From: CAZKVJ01 sp964556225
GTDB taxonomy: Bacteria > Actinomycetota > Acidimicrobiia > Acidimicrobiales > Ilumatobacteraceae
Reading direction: 5' to 3'
Assembly: GCA_964556225.1 (NCBI GenBank)
Contig: CAZKVJ010000005.1
Span: forward strand, 1-64,000
DNA length: 64,000 bases
A program made the position numbers and the translations under genes. Shown here in pieces: positions 37,002 through 45,231 of this stretch (the first letter of the stretch is position 1; each line of letters starts with the position of its first letter). Under the pieces are notes generated by a model. The model had not been told where the DNA came from, did no database searches, and saw only the letters and a list, made by a program, of their open reading frames with translations.

Positions 37002-37744
37002 CCGAGCTGGCCGACGTCGTGGCCGTCGCGGCCGCCGAGGCGTTCCGCGGCGATGGTGAGATCTTCGCCAGCGGCATGGGGACGATCCCGATGCTGGGTG
37101 CCCGCCTGGCCCGGGCGACGTTCGAGCCCGATCTCCTGGTCTCCGACGGCGAGGCCTTCTTCGTGGCCAACGACCTGCCGATCGGCGGCACTGACAAGCT
37201 CGTCGAGGGCTGGATCCCGTTCCGCAGCGTGTTCGACACCCTGTGGGGCGGCCAGCGCCACGTGATGATGGGCGCCAGCCAGATCGACGTCTTCGGGAAC
37301 ACCAACATCGCCAACATCGGGCCGTGGGAGCGACCGGCGGCTCAGCTGCTCGGGGTGCGCGGCGGGCCCGGCAACACGATCAACCACACGACCAGCTTCT
37401 TCGTCCCTCGCCACACGCCGAACGTCTTCGTGGCCGCCGTCGACATGGTGAGCGGGCTCGGCTACGACCGGGCCGGCCGCCTCAGCGCCTGGGTGCAGGC
37501 CCACCACGAGCTGCGCCGGGTGGTCACCAACAAGGCGGTCCTCGACTTCGCCACACCGGACCACCGGATGCGCCTGGTGAGCGTGCACCCCGGGGTGAGC
37601 GTCGACGACGTCATCGCCGCCACGGGCTTCGAACTGTCGATCCCCGGCGAAGTGGCCGAGACCCGCCCACCCACCGATGCCGAGCTGGAGATTCTGGATC
37701 GGCTCGACCCTCGCGGGCTGCGCCACCGAGAGGTCTCGGCGTAG
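36998..37744 (+). CDS. ipdB: Ring C hydrolase IpdB (CoA-transferase-like beta)
   Basis: A 248-residue CoA-transferase-fold partner of IpdA. Motifs GEIFASGMGTIPMLGARLAR, RHVMMGASQIDVFGNTNI and GVRGGPGNTINHTTSF match mycobacterial IpdB. The glutamate that carries CoA in true transferases is not evident in the GGPGN loop, in line with the hydrolase role. Overlaps ipdA by four bases. Confidence 0.92.
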   Translation: MTELADVVAVAAAEAFRGDGEIFASGMGTIPMLGARLARATFEPDLLVSDGEAFFVANDLPIGGTDKLVEGWIPFRSVFDTLWGGQRHVMMGASQIDVFGNTNIANIGPWERPAAQLLGVRGGPGNTINHTTSFFVPRHTPNVFVAAVDMVSGLGYDRAGRLSAWVQAHHELRRVVTNKAVLDFATPDHRMRLVSVHPGVSVDDVIAATGFELSIPGEVAETRPPTDAELEILDRLDPRGLRHREVSA

Positions 37745-37746
37745 CG

Positions 37747-38817
37747 ATGCACCCGGCGCTGCACACCCGGCTCTGCGAGCTGACCGGCGTGCGGGCGCCG
37801 ATCGTGCAGACGGGGATGGGCTGGGTCGCCGGTCCCCGCCTGGTGTCGGCCACGGCGAACGCCGGCGCCCTCGGGATCCTGGCCAGCGCCACCATGGACC
37901 TCGCCCAGCTGAAGGCGGCGATCGCCGAGGTGCGGGGCCGCACCGACGCTCCGTTCGGGGTGAACCTGCGGGCCGACTCGACCGACGTGGGTGAGCGGGT
38001 GCGCCTGCTCATCGATGAGGGCGTGAAGGTGGCCAGCTTCGCCCAGGCGCCTCGTGAGGAGCTGATCGCGCGGCTGCACGACGGCGGCGTGCTGGTCATC
38101 CCCTCGATCGGCGCCAAGCGCCACGCCGAGAAAGTGCTCGCCTGGGGGGTCGACGCCGTGCTGGTGCAGGGCGGTGAGGGGGGCGGCCACACCGGCGCCG
38201 TGCCGACCAGCATCCTCCTGCCGCAGGTCGTCGACGTCGTGCAGGGCCGGGTCCCGGTGATCGCCGCCGGCGGCTACTTCGACGGGCGGGGCCTGGTCGC
38301 CGCGCTGGCATATGGCGCCGACGGCATCGCCATGGGCACCCGGTTCCTGCTCACCAGCGACTCGGCGGTGCCGGCGCCCGTCAAGGAGCTCTACCTCTCC
38401 AAGGGCGTACTCGACACGGTGGTCTCCACCCAGGTCGACGGCGTCCCCCATCGCGTCCTTCGTACCCGGCTGGTCGACCAGCTCGAGTCGACCCGGGGAA
38501 AGCTGACGGTGTTCCCGCGTGCGGTGGCCAACGCGCTCCGGTTCCGCTCGCTGACAGGGCTCGGCATGCGCGACCTGTGGCGCGAAGGCCGGGCGATGAA
38601 GGCCTCGACCGAGCTGACCTGGCCCCAGGTGCTGATGGCCGCCAACACGCCGATGCTGCTGCGCGCTGCGCTCGTCGACGGCCATGTGGAGTCCGGCGTG
38701 ATGGCGAGCGGCCAGGTGGTCGGCGTGCTCGACGACCTGCCGTCGTGCCACGACCTCGTCGAGCGCATCATGACGCAGGCCGATGACATCCTGACCCGGC
38801 TCGGCGGCAGGGGCTGA
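37747..38817 (+). CDS. ipdC: IpdC-like flavin reductase (nitronate monooxygenase fold)
   Basis: A 356-residue TIM-barrel flavoprotein of the nitronate monooxygenase family. VQTGMGWVAGPRLVSATANAG, QGGEGGGHTG and AYGADGIAMGTRFL are the flavin-binding blocks. In steroid pathways IpdC sets a double bond in the indene ring system before ring hydrolysis. ATG starts two bases after ipdB. Confidence 0.88.
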   Translation: MHPALHTRLCELTGVRAPIVQTGMGWVAGPRLVSATANAGALGILASATMDLAQLKAAIAEVRGRTDAPFGVNLRADSTDVGERVRLLIDEGVKVASFAQAPREELIARLHDGGVLVIPSIGAKRHAEKVLAWGVDAVLVQGGEGGGHTGAVPTSILLPQVVDVVQGRVPVIAAGGYFDGRGLVAALAYGADGIAMGTRFLLTSDSAVPAPVKELYLSKGVLDTVVSTQVDGVPHRVLRTRLVDQLESTRGKLTVFPRAVANALRFRSLTGLGMRDLWREGRAMKASTELTWPQVLMAANTPMLLRAALVDGHVESGVMASGQVVGVLDDLPSCHDLVERIMTQADDILTRLGGRG

Positions 38818-38820
38818 CCG

Positions 38821-39225
38821 GTGGCGGTGACGGTGCTCGACGGCCCGGCCGAGGTGCGCGCCGCCGTCGGGACCCACCTCGGCCACAGCGACTGGCTCGA
38901 GATCACCGACGAGCGCCTCCACCGCTTCGCCGACGCGACCGGGGCGACGCAGGCTCACACCTACTTGGTCCTCGCGCTCTCCAACCTGTTCCTTCCCCAG
39001 ATCGTCGAGGTTCGGGGGTTCTCCTCCGGCATCAACTACGGGTTGGAGGGAGCCCGGTTCGGCACTCCCGTCGACGTCGCCAGCCGGATCCGCGCCGGCG
39101 CCGAGCTGGTGGCAGCCACCGACGTCGGCACTGCGCTGCAGACGCTCATCCGCATCACGGTCGAGGTCGACGGGACCGCCGAGCCGGCCTGCGTCATCGA
39201 CTCGCTGTCGCGATGGCTGCCCTGA
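38821..39225 (+). CDS. MaoC-like hydratase domain protein
   Basis: A 134-residue hotdog-fold protein. The segment HLGHSDWLEITDERLHRFADATG is the usual MaoC start, but the catalytic Asp/His loop (normally D-xxxx-H after WIH) appears as TQAHTYLVLALSNL, so activity is uncertain. It is followed with a 13-base overlap by an MFS gene and preceded by ipdC with a three-base gap, so it belongs to the ring-degradation operon. Confidence 0.78.
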   Translation: MAVTVLDGPAEVRAAVGTHLGHSDWLEITDERLHRFADATGATQAHTYLVLALSNLFLPQIVEVRGFSSGINYGLEGARFGTPVDVASRIRAGAELVAATDVGTALQTLIRITVEVDGTAEPACVIDSLSRWLP

Positions 39226-40442
39226 GCCACCGCGGGTTCGCCGCCTTCTTCACCGCCGCCAGCGTCTCGAACGCCGCCAGCTGGATGCAGCTCGTGGCAG
39301 TCCCAGCGCTGCTCTACGACATGACAGGGCAGGCGACCTGGCTCGGGATCTCGTCGATGGCCACCCTGGTGCCGGCGGTCGTGCTCACCCCGTGGGCGGG
39401 GGTGCTGGCCGACCGGGTCCCACGCCGGCGGATCCTGCTCGTCACCCAGACCACGATGATGGTCGCGGCGTTCAGCCTGTGGCTCATGTACGTCGCCAGC
39501 GTGCTCACGCCGTGGCGCATCGTGGCGATGGGACTGGTCACCGGCACGGCCACCGGCTTCCAGACCTCCGCCTGGCAGTCGTTCATCCCCTCGCTGGTCC
39601 CACCCGAGGACATGCTCGACGCCGTCCGGCTCAACTCCGTGCAGTTCACCGTCGCCCGATTCGTGGGGCCAGCCCTCGCCGGCGCGGTCCTGGCGGCGTT
39701 CGGCACGGGGGCCGCGATCTTCTTGAACGCGGCGACGTTCCCGCTGGTCATCGTGGTCCTTGCCGTCGTACCGGTGCGCGCCGGCCCGCGGCCCGATCGC
39801 GGCGAGCGGGTCATGACGGCGCTGGTCGAGGGGGCCCGCTACGTGTGGCGACACGCGCCCGTTCGCTTGGCCGTCCTGCTGGCGCTCGCCAGCTCAATGG
39901 GCGGCCAGTCGCTGCAGTACGTGGCGTCGGCGATCGCCTCCCAGGTCTACGGTCGGCCCAGCACGGCGAACGCCGGTCTGCTGACGGCACTCGGCCTCGG
40001 TGCGCTCGTGGCCAGCGTCGCCGCCACGGCGATCGGCGGGCGCGTCGCTCGCTCGCGCCAGGTGAGCGCAGCGCTCGCCCTCTACACGGCCTCGACGGCG
40101 CTCCTCGCGCTGTCCACCCACTACGTCATCGGCCTGCTCGGCTACTTCGTCGGCGGGGTGGCGCACCTCACCATGGCGGTGGCGCTCAACACGCTGGTCC
40201 AGGGCGAGGTCCCCGACGCCATGCGGGGTCGAGCCCTGTCCTTCTACCTCCTGGGCATCCTGGCCGGCATCCCGCTCGGTTCGATGCTGATCGGTCGCCT
40301 CGGCGATGCCGTGGGGCTCCGCCCTGTCCTGCTCGCCGACGCCGCGCTGTTCGCGGTCATGCTGAGTGGTCTGTTCCTCACGCACCGTCTCAGAATTCTC
40401 GACGGTTCCCCGGCCAGCACCCCCGCGGTGTCGAACGTCTGA
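39213..40442 (+). CDS. MFS transporter
   Basis: A 409-residue major facilitator protein with about 12 helices. The loop between helices 2 and 3, GVLADRVPRRRILL, and the N-terminal SNAASWMQLVAVPALLYDMTG match the EntS-like group. It overlaps the maoC-like gene by 13 bases at the end of the echA20 operon, suggesting import or export of steroid breakdown products; direction is unknown. Confidence 0.85.
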   Translation: MAALSHRGFAAFFTAASVSNAASWMQLVAVPALLYDMTGQATWLGISSMATLVPAVVLTPWAGVLADRVPRRRILLVTQTTMMVAAFSLWLMYVASVLTPWRIVAMGLVTGTATGFQTSAWQSFIPSLVPPEDMLDAVRLNSVQFTVARFVGPALAGAVLAAFGTGAAIFLNAATFPLVIVVLAVVPVRAGPRPDRGERVMTALVEGARYVWRHAPVRLAVLLALASSMGGQSLQYVASAIASQVYGRPSTANAGLLTALGLGALVASVAATAIGGRVARSRQVSAALALYTASTALLALSTHYVIGLLGYFVGGVAHLTMAVALNTLVQGEVPDAMRGRALSFYLLGILAGIPLGSMLIGRLGDAVGLRPVLLADAALFAVMLSGLFLTHRLRILDGSPASTPAVSNV

Positions 40443-40537
40443 CCACACTGGGTGCCGAACCACTACGGTGAGCGGTCAACTCAACACTTCGCGCGAGGAG
40501 CGCGAGGTCCACCACTTTCCGTGCGCCCTCTGGCAGC

Positions 40538-41017
40538 ATGAAGCGGATGCCTTCGCGGAAGCATCTCCTGGTCGTCTACCAGGGGCACTCGGGGGAGCTC
40601 GGCGCCATGGTCGATGCGGTCGTGGACGGGGCCACGGCGCGCGCTCACCGGGGTGTCGACATCCGGGTGATGGGCGCGCTGGAGGCCGGCGTCAACGAGG
40701 CCAGCTGGGCCGACGGGTTGCTGATCGGGACCCCGGAGACGTTCGGCTCGCTCGGCGGTGCGGTGAAGCACTTCCTCGAGACCGTGTACCACTCCCAGCT
40801 CGACCACCTGCGCGGCCGCTCCTACGGGTTGTTCGTGAAGGCCGACGACGACGGCGCCGGCGCCGTCATGAGCGCGCAGCGCATCCTGACCAGCCTCGGC
40901 TGGCGGGTGGCCGCCCGCCCGGTGGTGGCTCGCGGCCCGCTCACCCCACCCCATCTCCAGGCGTGCCGCCAGCTCGGTGAGGTGCTGGCGGCGGGGCTCA
41001 GCTACGCCGTCGCCTGA
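40538..41017 (+). CDS. Flavodoxin-like protein
   Basis: A 159-residue flavodoxin-fold protein: FMN phosphate loop YQGHSGELGAM, then GTPETFGSLGGAVKHFLET and the loop GLFVKADDDGAGAV. It could be an NAD(P)H-FMN reductase or an electron carrier. The gap of 95 bases before it holds a small GC inverted repeat (CGCGC-N5-GCGCG at about 40493-40507). A second ATG three codons downstream is possible. Confidence 0.78.
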   Translation: MKRMPSRKHLLVVYQGHSGELGAMVDAVVDGATARAHRGVDIRVMGALEAGVNEASWADGLLIGTPETFGSLGGAVKHFLETVYHSQLDHLRGRSYGLFVKADDDGAGAVMSAQRILTSLGWRVAARPVVARGPLTPPHLQACRQLGEVLAAGLSYAVA

Positions 41018-41089
41018 CTGCCCCTTCGTTCTGGGGGGTGGGGGGTGGGTCCTCCGGCACGATCTGCGGGAGCGCTCTACGATCGCGAG

Positions 41090-41686
41090 ATGGCCACGGA
41101 GACCAGAGCGAAGCTGATCGACACCGCGGAGCGCCTGTTCGGCCAGAACGGCCTCGACGCCGTGTCGCTGCGGGAGATCGGCCGAGCAGCCGGGCAGCGC
41201 AACAACTCGGTGACGCAATACCACTTCGGCACCAAGGAGAGCCTGCTCCGGTCCATCCTCGCCGAGCGGCTGGTGCCGGTGAACGCCCGCATGACCGAGC
41301 TCTTGGTGAGAGCGCTCGACGCCCCGGGTGACCGGGTGCGGGCCGCCGCCGAAGCCAAGGTGCGGGCCCTGGCCGAACGCCTCGACGACGAGCGCTACCG
41401 CTACTTCTTCCCCTTCCTGGCCCAGGTGCTGACCTCACCGAGCTGGGCGCGCGTCCACCACGACAACGCCGATCTCAGCCAACCCTGGGAGGCGGTGGCC
41501 GAGGCGATGATCGCCGCGTCCGGCCTGCCGCACGACGACGGCCTGCGCCGCACCGCTCTCGGAACGCTCCTCGTGGTGGTGGCGCTGGCCGCGGCCTCGG
41601 CCCAGGGGACGTCGGAGTCGACCGAGGCCACGATCGCCCTGCTCACGGACGCGGCGACCGGCGTGCTCGTCTACCACGGCGCCTGA
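41090..41686 (+). CDS. TetR family transcriptional regulator 3
   Basis: A 198-residue TetR protein with the helix-turn-helix VSLREIGRAAGQRNNSVTQYHF, nearly the same recognition helix as TetR 2 (AAGQRNASALHYHF). TACGAT at 41078-41083 lies six bases before the ATG, which suggests a leaderless message. No palindrome is seen in its upstream region. It may share targets with TetR 2. Confidence 0.87.
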   Translation: MATETRAKLIDTAERLFGQNGLDAVSLREIGRAAGQRNNSVTQYHFGTKESLLRSILAERLVPVNARMTELLVRALDAPGDRVRAAAEAKVRALAERLDDERYRYFFPFLAQVLTSPSWARVHHDNADLSQPWEAVAEAMIAASGLPHDDGLRRTALGTLLVVVALAAASAQGTSESTEATIALLTDAATGVLVYHGA

Positions 41687-41695
41687 CGGCGGGCC

Positions 41696-42946
41696 TCAGC
41701 CGTTCTTGGGCAGGTCCTTGAACGGCACGCCACGCAGGTCGCCGGGCTCCTTGGGGAGCCCGAGCCCCCGCTCGGCGGTGATGTTGCGCTGGATCTGGTC
41801 GGTGCCGCCGTAGATCGACGGCCCGGGCGAGAACACGGTCAGCTCCTGGATCGCCCCGTGGGAGAGCGACGACGATCCCCAGAGCATCCCCTGCGCGCCG
41901 AGGATGTGGTTGGCGATCTCGCGGGTGCGGCGCAGCGTGTGGGTCTGGGCCAGCTTGGCCAGGTTCCCCTCCACGCCGGTACGACCCTGCCCGGTGCGGG
42001 CCCGCATCACGTTCCAGCGGTTCAGCTCCCCCAGCGTGTGCAATTCGGCCAGCCCTTGGCGCACGACCGGGTCGTCGATGCACCCCGCCGTGCGGGCCAG
42101 TGCTGCCAGCTGGTCCACCATGCGCGGCCCGAGCGTCCCCGGGGTCGCCGCCGCCCGGCCGGCGACGAAGTCACCTACGCGACGGTCGAGGTGACCGGCC
42201 ACGCTGCCGGGCAGCGCCGTGCCGAGCCCGGCACCACCGCCGCTGCCGAGGCTGGCCCGCTCCACCATCAGGGTCGTGTTGGCCACCGCCCAGCCGTTGT
42301 TGACCCCGCCGACCACGTCGTCGGCGCCGACGCGCGCCTCGTCGAGGAACACCTCGTTGAACATGGCCCGGCCGGTCATCTCCCGCAACGGCCGGACGTC
42401 GACGCCGTCTTGGTGCATGTCGAACACGAAGTAGCTGATCCCCTGGTGCTTGGGCACCTCGGGATCCGTGCGCGCCAGCAGCATCCCCTTGTCGGCGTGC
42501 TGACCACCGCTGGTCCAGACCTTCTGGCCGGTGACGACCCACTCATCGCCGTCGCGGACGGCCTTGGTCTGCAAGCCCGCAAGGTCGCTCCCGGCCCCGG
42601 GTTCGCTGAACAGCTGGCACCAGGCATCGGTCCCGTCGAGGATGCGCGGGATCAGCTCCGTCTTCTGCCGGTCGGTGCCGTGAACCGCCAGGGTGGGCGC
42701 GGCGAGCATCAGACCCAGCCCGGCTGGTGGCCCGACCACCCCGTGGTCGGCCAGCTCGGCGTTCACCGCCATCGCCAGGTCACGGGTGTAGCCGCGTCCG
42801 CCGAGCTCGGTGGGCAGCATGGGCGACGAGTAGCCGGCCGCCGCCATGCGCCGCCACCACTCGCGCACGGTCAGGTCGGGGTCCCACTCGCGGGACACCC
42901 ATTCGCGAACCTCGGACCGAACACTCTCCATCGAGACGTCCCCCAT
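41696..42946 (-). CDS. Acyl-CoA dehydrogenase family protein
   Basis: A 416-residue acyl-CoA dehydrogenase. LFSEPGAGSDLAGLQTKAV, KVWTSGGQHADKGMLLART and SIYGGTDQIQRNITAERGLGLP are the FAD and substrate blocks. The family group resembles FadE17/FadE32-like enzymes with a two-domain insertion around 240-300, but I cannot place it exactly. TACCGT (minus strand, 42959-42954) is seven bases before the ATG. It converges with TetR 3, with nine bases between. Confidence 0.83.
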   Translation of the reverse strand: MGDVSMESVRSEVREWVSREWDPDLTVREWWRRMAAAGYSSPMLPTELGGRGYTRDLAMAVNAELADHGVVGPPAGLGLMLAAPTLAVHGTDRQKTELIPRILDGTDAWCQLFSEPGAGSDLAGLQTKAVRDGDEWVVTGQKVWTSGGQHADKGMLLARTDPEVPKHQGISYFVFDMHQDGVDVRPLREMTGRAMFNEVFLDEARVGADDVVGGVNNGWAVANTTLMVERASLGSGGGAGLGTALPGSVAGHLDRRVGDFVAGRAAATPGTLGPRMVDQLAALARTAGCIDDPVVRQGLAELHTLGELNRWNVMRARTGQGRTGVEGNLAKLAQTHTLRRTREIANHILGAQGMLWGSSSLSHGAIQELTVFSPGPSIYGGTDQIQRNITAERGLGLPKEPGDLRGVPFKDLPKNG

Positions 42947-43005
42947 GACCTGAACGGTACGCGCCCACAGCCGTGCCGGTCGAGCCAGGGCTACGCTCGC
43001 CGCCG

Positions 43006-43422
43006 ATGAGCGACCGCACCCATGACCGTCTGGACATCGCGGAGCTGCTGCACCGCTACGCCTGGGCGGTGGGCGACCGGGACTGGGCCGCCTGGCACGA
43101 CGTGTTCGCACCGGATGCCCGGGTGGACTACTCGACGGCGGGCGGGGTGGTCGGCACACCGGCCGAGGCGCGCGGCTGGCTCGAGGTGGCGCTGGGTGGC
43201 TTCGACGTGACCGTGAACCACACCGGCAACCTGGTGGTCGACTTCGACGATGACAACGCCGATCGGGCCCGGGCCCGCTCGCTGTACCGGGTCACGATGC
43301 GACTCCCCGGCGACCCGCCGACCTACCTCGAGGCGTGCGGCTGGTACCTCGACCAGCTGGTGCGCACCGCCGACGGCTGGCGCATCGCCGAGCGCGTCGA
43401 GCAGCTGGCGTACCTGCGCTGA
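43006..43422 (+). CDS. SnoaL-like NTF2-fold protein
   Basis: A 138-residue protein of the SnoaL/NTF2 fold: ELLHRYAWAVGDRDWAAWHDVF at the start and YLDQLVRTADGWRIAER at the end. Relatives include polyketide cyclases, ketosteroid isomerase-like proteins and dehydratases. In a steroid setting an isomerase or hydratase role is plausible but unproved. TACGCT at 42992-42997 is eight bases before the ATG. Confidence 0.8.
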   Translation: MSDRTHDRLDIAELLHRYAWAVGDRDWAAWHDVFAPDARVDYSTAGGVVGTPAEARGWLEVALGGFDVTVNHTGNLVVDFDDDNADRARARSLYRVTMRLPGDPPTYLEACGWYLDQLVRTADGWRIAERVEQLAYLR

Positions 43423-43426
43423 CCCG

Positions 43427-44359
43427 TCACGCCCGCAGGAGGTCCGGCCGGACCGTCTCGACCAACCGGCGGAGGCCGTCGCGCCAGTCGATCGTGGTGT
43501 GGAACCCGACACCGTGCAGCTTCGACAGGTCCGGCACGATCGAGGCGATCGTCGCCTGTGTCGGCCGGAACGACGGCGTCAGCCCCGTGAGCCGGCCCAG
43601 CTCGGCGCACCAGTCCTCGATGCTCACGACCTGGTCGCCGCCCCAGTTCACGGTGGTCGCCGGCACCGACGCGAACGACAGCAGGTAGGGGATGCTGCGG
43701 GCGATGTCGTCGGCGTGGATCGGCGTGTACGCCGTCGGCGGGTCGACGTGCACCGGCACCGGGATGTCGCGCTCCATCATCATCAGGTGGAACAGCATCC
43801 AGCCGTAGGTGTTGCCGTAGGGCACGTTGAGCCGGGCGATGACCGTCGGGACACCGATCCGCTTCGCGGTGTAGCGCACCAGCACCTCCCCGGCGATCTT
43901 CGAGATGCTGTAGGTGGGCATCCCGGGCATCGGTCGGTGGCTGTCGCCGAGCAGGTCGTCCTCACGGCGCGGCTCGTGTCCGTGGGGCTCGTACACCGCG
44001 GTGCTCGAGCAGTGGAAGAACGTGGGCGCGGTCGCCGCCCGCTCGTTGGCGACCTCCATGAGCACGGCGCTGCCCTCCGCGTTGGCGGCGAACGCCCGCT
44101 CGAAGTCGCCCGTCTTGGCGACCGCGAAGTGGAGGACGAGGTCGAGGTCCGCGGGCACCTCGTCGAAGCGACCCTGCTCCAGATCGATCGAGACCGTCGT
44201 GATCCCGTCGGCCTCGAGCGGCTCGCGCTGGGTCGGATCGGCGAAGCGGGCTGCGCCGTACACGGTGTTGCCGGCGGCGGCCATGGCCCGCGCCAGCGGT
44301 GCCGCCACCCACCCGGTGACCCCCGTGACGAGGATGCGCCGCCCGGTGATCTGCTCCAT
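43427..44359 (-). CDS. NAD-dependent epimerase/dehydratase
   Basis: A 310-residue extended short-chain dehydrogenase: cofactor loop VTGVTGWVAAPLA (atypical GxxGxxA), catalytic Tyr and Lys in YSISKIAGE. The segment TPIHADDIARSIPYLL and VVSIEDWCAELGRL fit a 3-beta-hydroxysteroid dehydrogenase-like or sugar-epimerase group. ATG 44359 follows GGGGGAGGA. It is downstream of a gene of unknown role on the same strand. Confidence 0.8.
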   Translation of the reverse strand: MEQITGRRILVTGVTGWVAAPLARAMAAAGNTVYGAARFADPTQREPLEADGITTVSIDLEQGRFDEVPADLDLVLHFAVAKTGDFERAFAANAEGSAVLMEVANERAATAPTFFHCSSTAVYEPHGHEPRREDDLLGDSHRPMPGMPTYSISKIAGEVLVRYTAKRIGVPTVIARLNVPYGNTYGWMLFHLMMMERDIPVPVHVDPPTAYTPIHADDIARSIPYLLSFASVPATTVNWGGDQVVSIEDWCAELGRLTGLTPSFRPTQATIASIVPDLSKLHGVGFHTTIDWRDGLRRLVETVRPDLLRA

Positions 44360-44376
44360 CTCGGATCCTCCCCCGC

Positions 44377-45177
44377 TCACCAGAGCTGGTCGGTGTAGGT
44401 GTCGGTGCCGACGACCGTCTGGATGAACGGCGCCGTCCACAGGTGGCTGGCCACGCCGGCGTCCTCGAGCGCGGCACCGAAGCGGGCGTAGCCATCGGCC
44501 CAGCAGGGCGCCGGGTCGTGGTCGAGGAAGTGCAGCTGCAGGAAGCGCCGCTCGGCGTTGGCGATGCGCGGCACGTCGGGGGGAGCGTCCGCCAGCAGCG
44601 GCAGCGGGGTGGCGGCCACGATCAGGTCCGGCCCCCACGGCGCCGCTCCGGCGTCTCGTGCCCACGCCCGGGTCCACTCCTCGACGTCCCGGTGCGACCG
44701 GCCCTCGGCCAGCTCGCCCACGTTGACCACGACGGCGGCGTAGTCGCGGTCGAGCGCCAGCTCGGCGGGCGTTCCGAGCGGGTCGCGCTGCACGGACCAC
44801 TGGTGGTCGTAGAGCACGGTGTGGATGTGATCCCGCGCCGCGAACATCCGCCCGGAGGCGTGCAGCTCCTTCACGGTGTCGACCGCCCACCGGTTCCACT
44901 CGTCGTGGTGGCCCCGCAGCACCCAGTAGAGGGCGAGGTACGAGCCCGTCGAGGGGTCGGGGGTCATCGGCGACTCGACCGGGTAGCGGAGGTCCTTCAG
45001 CGCTCGGGTCGCGACGAACCGGTCACCGGCGAAGTTCCAGGGCCCCACCATGCAGCCGGCGTAGAAGTGGTCCCGCTCGTACCAGCGGTTGTACTCCACC
45101 TCGGCGCCGCGCCGCGGCTCGACCATCGTGAACAGCATCGTGCCCAGCTCGATCGGGTAGCGCTTCTCCACCGACAT
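44377..45177 (-). CDS. Unknown protein with ferredoxin-like/EthD-type halves
   Basis: A 266-residue protein that I do not recognise with certainty. The segment EPRRGAEVEYNRWYERDHFYAGCMVGP recalls the EthD/dimeric alpha-beta-barrel start, and a second half (VVNVGELAEGRSHRDVEEWTRAW... HFLDHDP) looks like a related unit. No signal peptide or membrane segment is present. The ribosome site is GAAGAGGGG before the ATG. It precedes the epimerase by 17 bases, so they are probably cotranscribed. Confidence 0.6.
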   Translation of the reverse strand: MSVEKRYPIELGTMLFTMVEPRRGAEVEYNRWYERDHFYAGCMVGPWNFAGDRFVATRALKDLRYPVESPMTPDPSTGSYLALYWVLRGHHDEWNRWAVDTVKELHASGRMFAARDHIHTVLYDHQWSVQRDPLGTPAELALDRDYAAVVVNVGELAEGRSHRDVEEWTRAWARDAGAAPWGPDLIVAATPLPLLADAPPDVPRIANAERRFLQLHFLDHDPAPCWADGYARFGAALEDAGVASHLWTAPFIQTVVGTDTYTDQLW

Positions 45178-45231
45178 CCCCTCTTCCCCGTCCCCGGACC
45201 GTAGCCGCTCGCCGGCACGTCGAGCGTGGCC

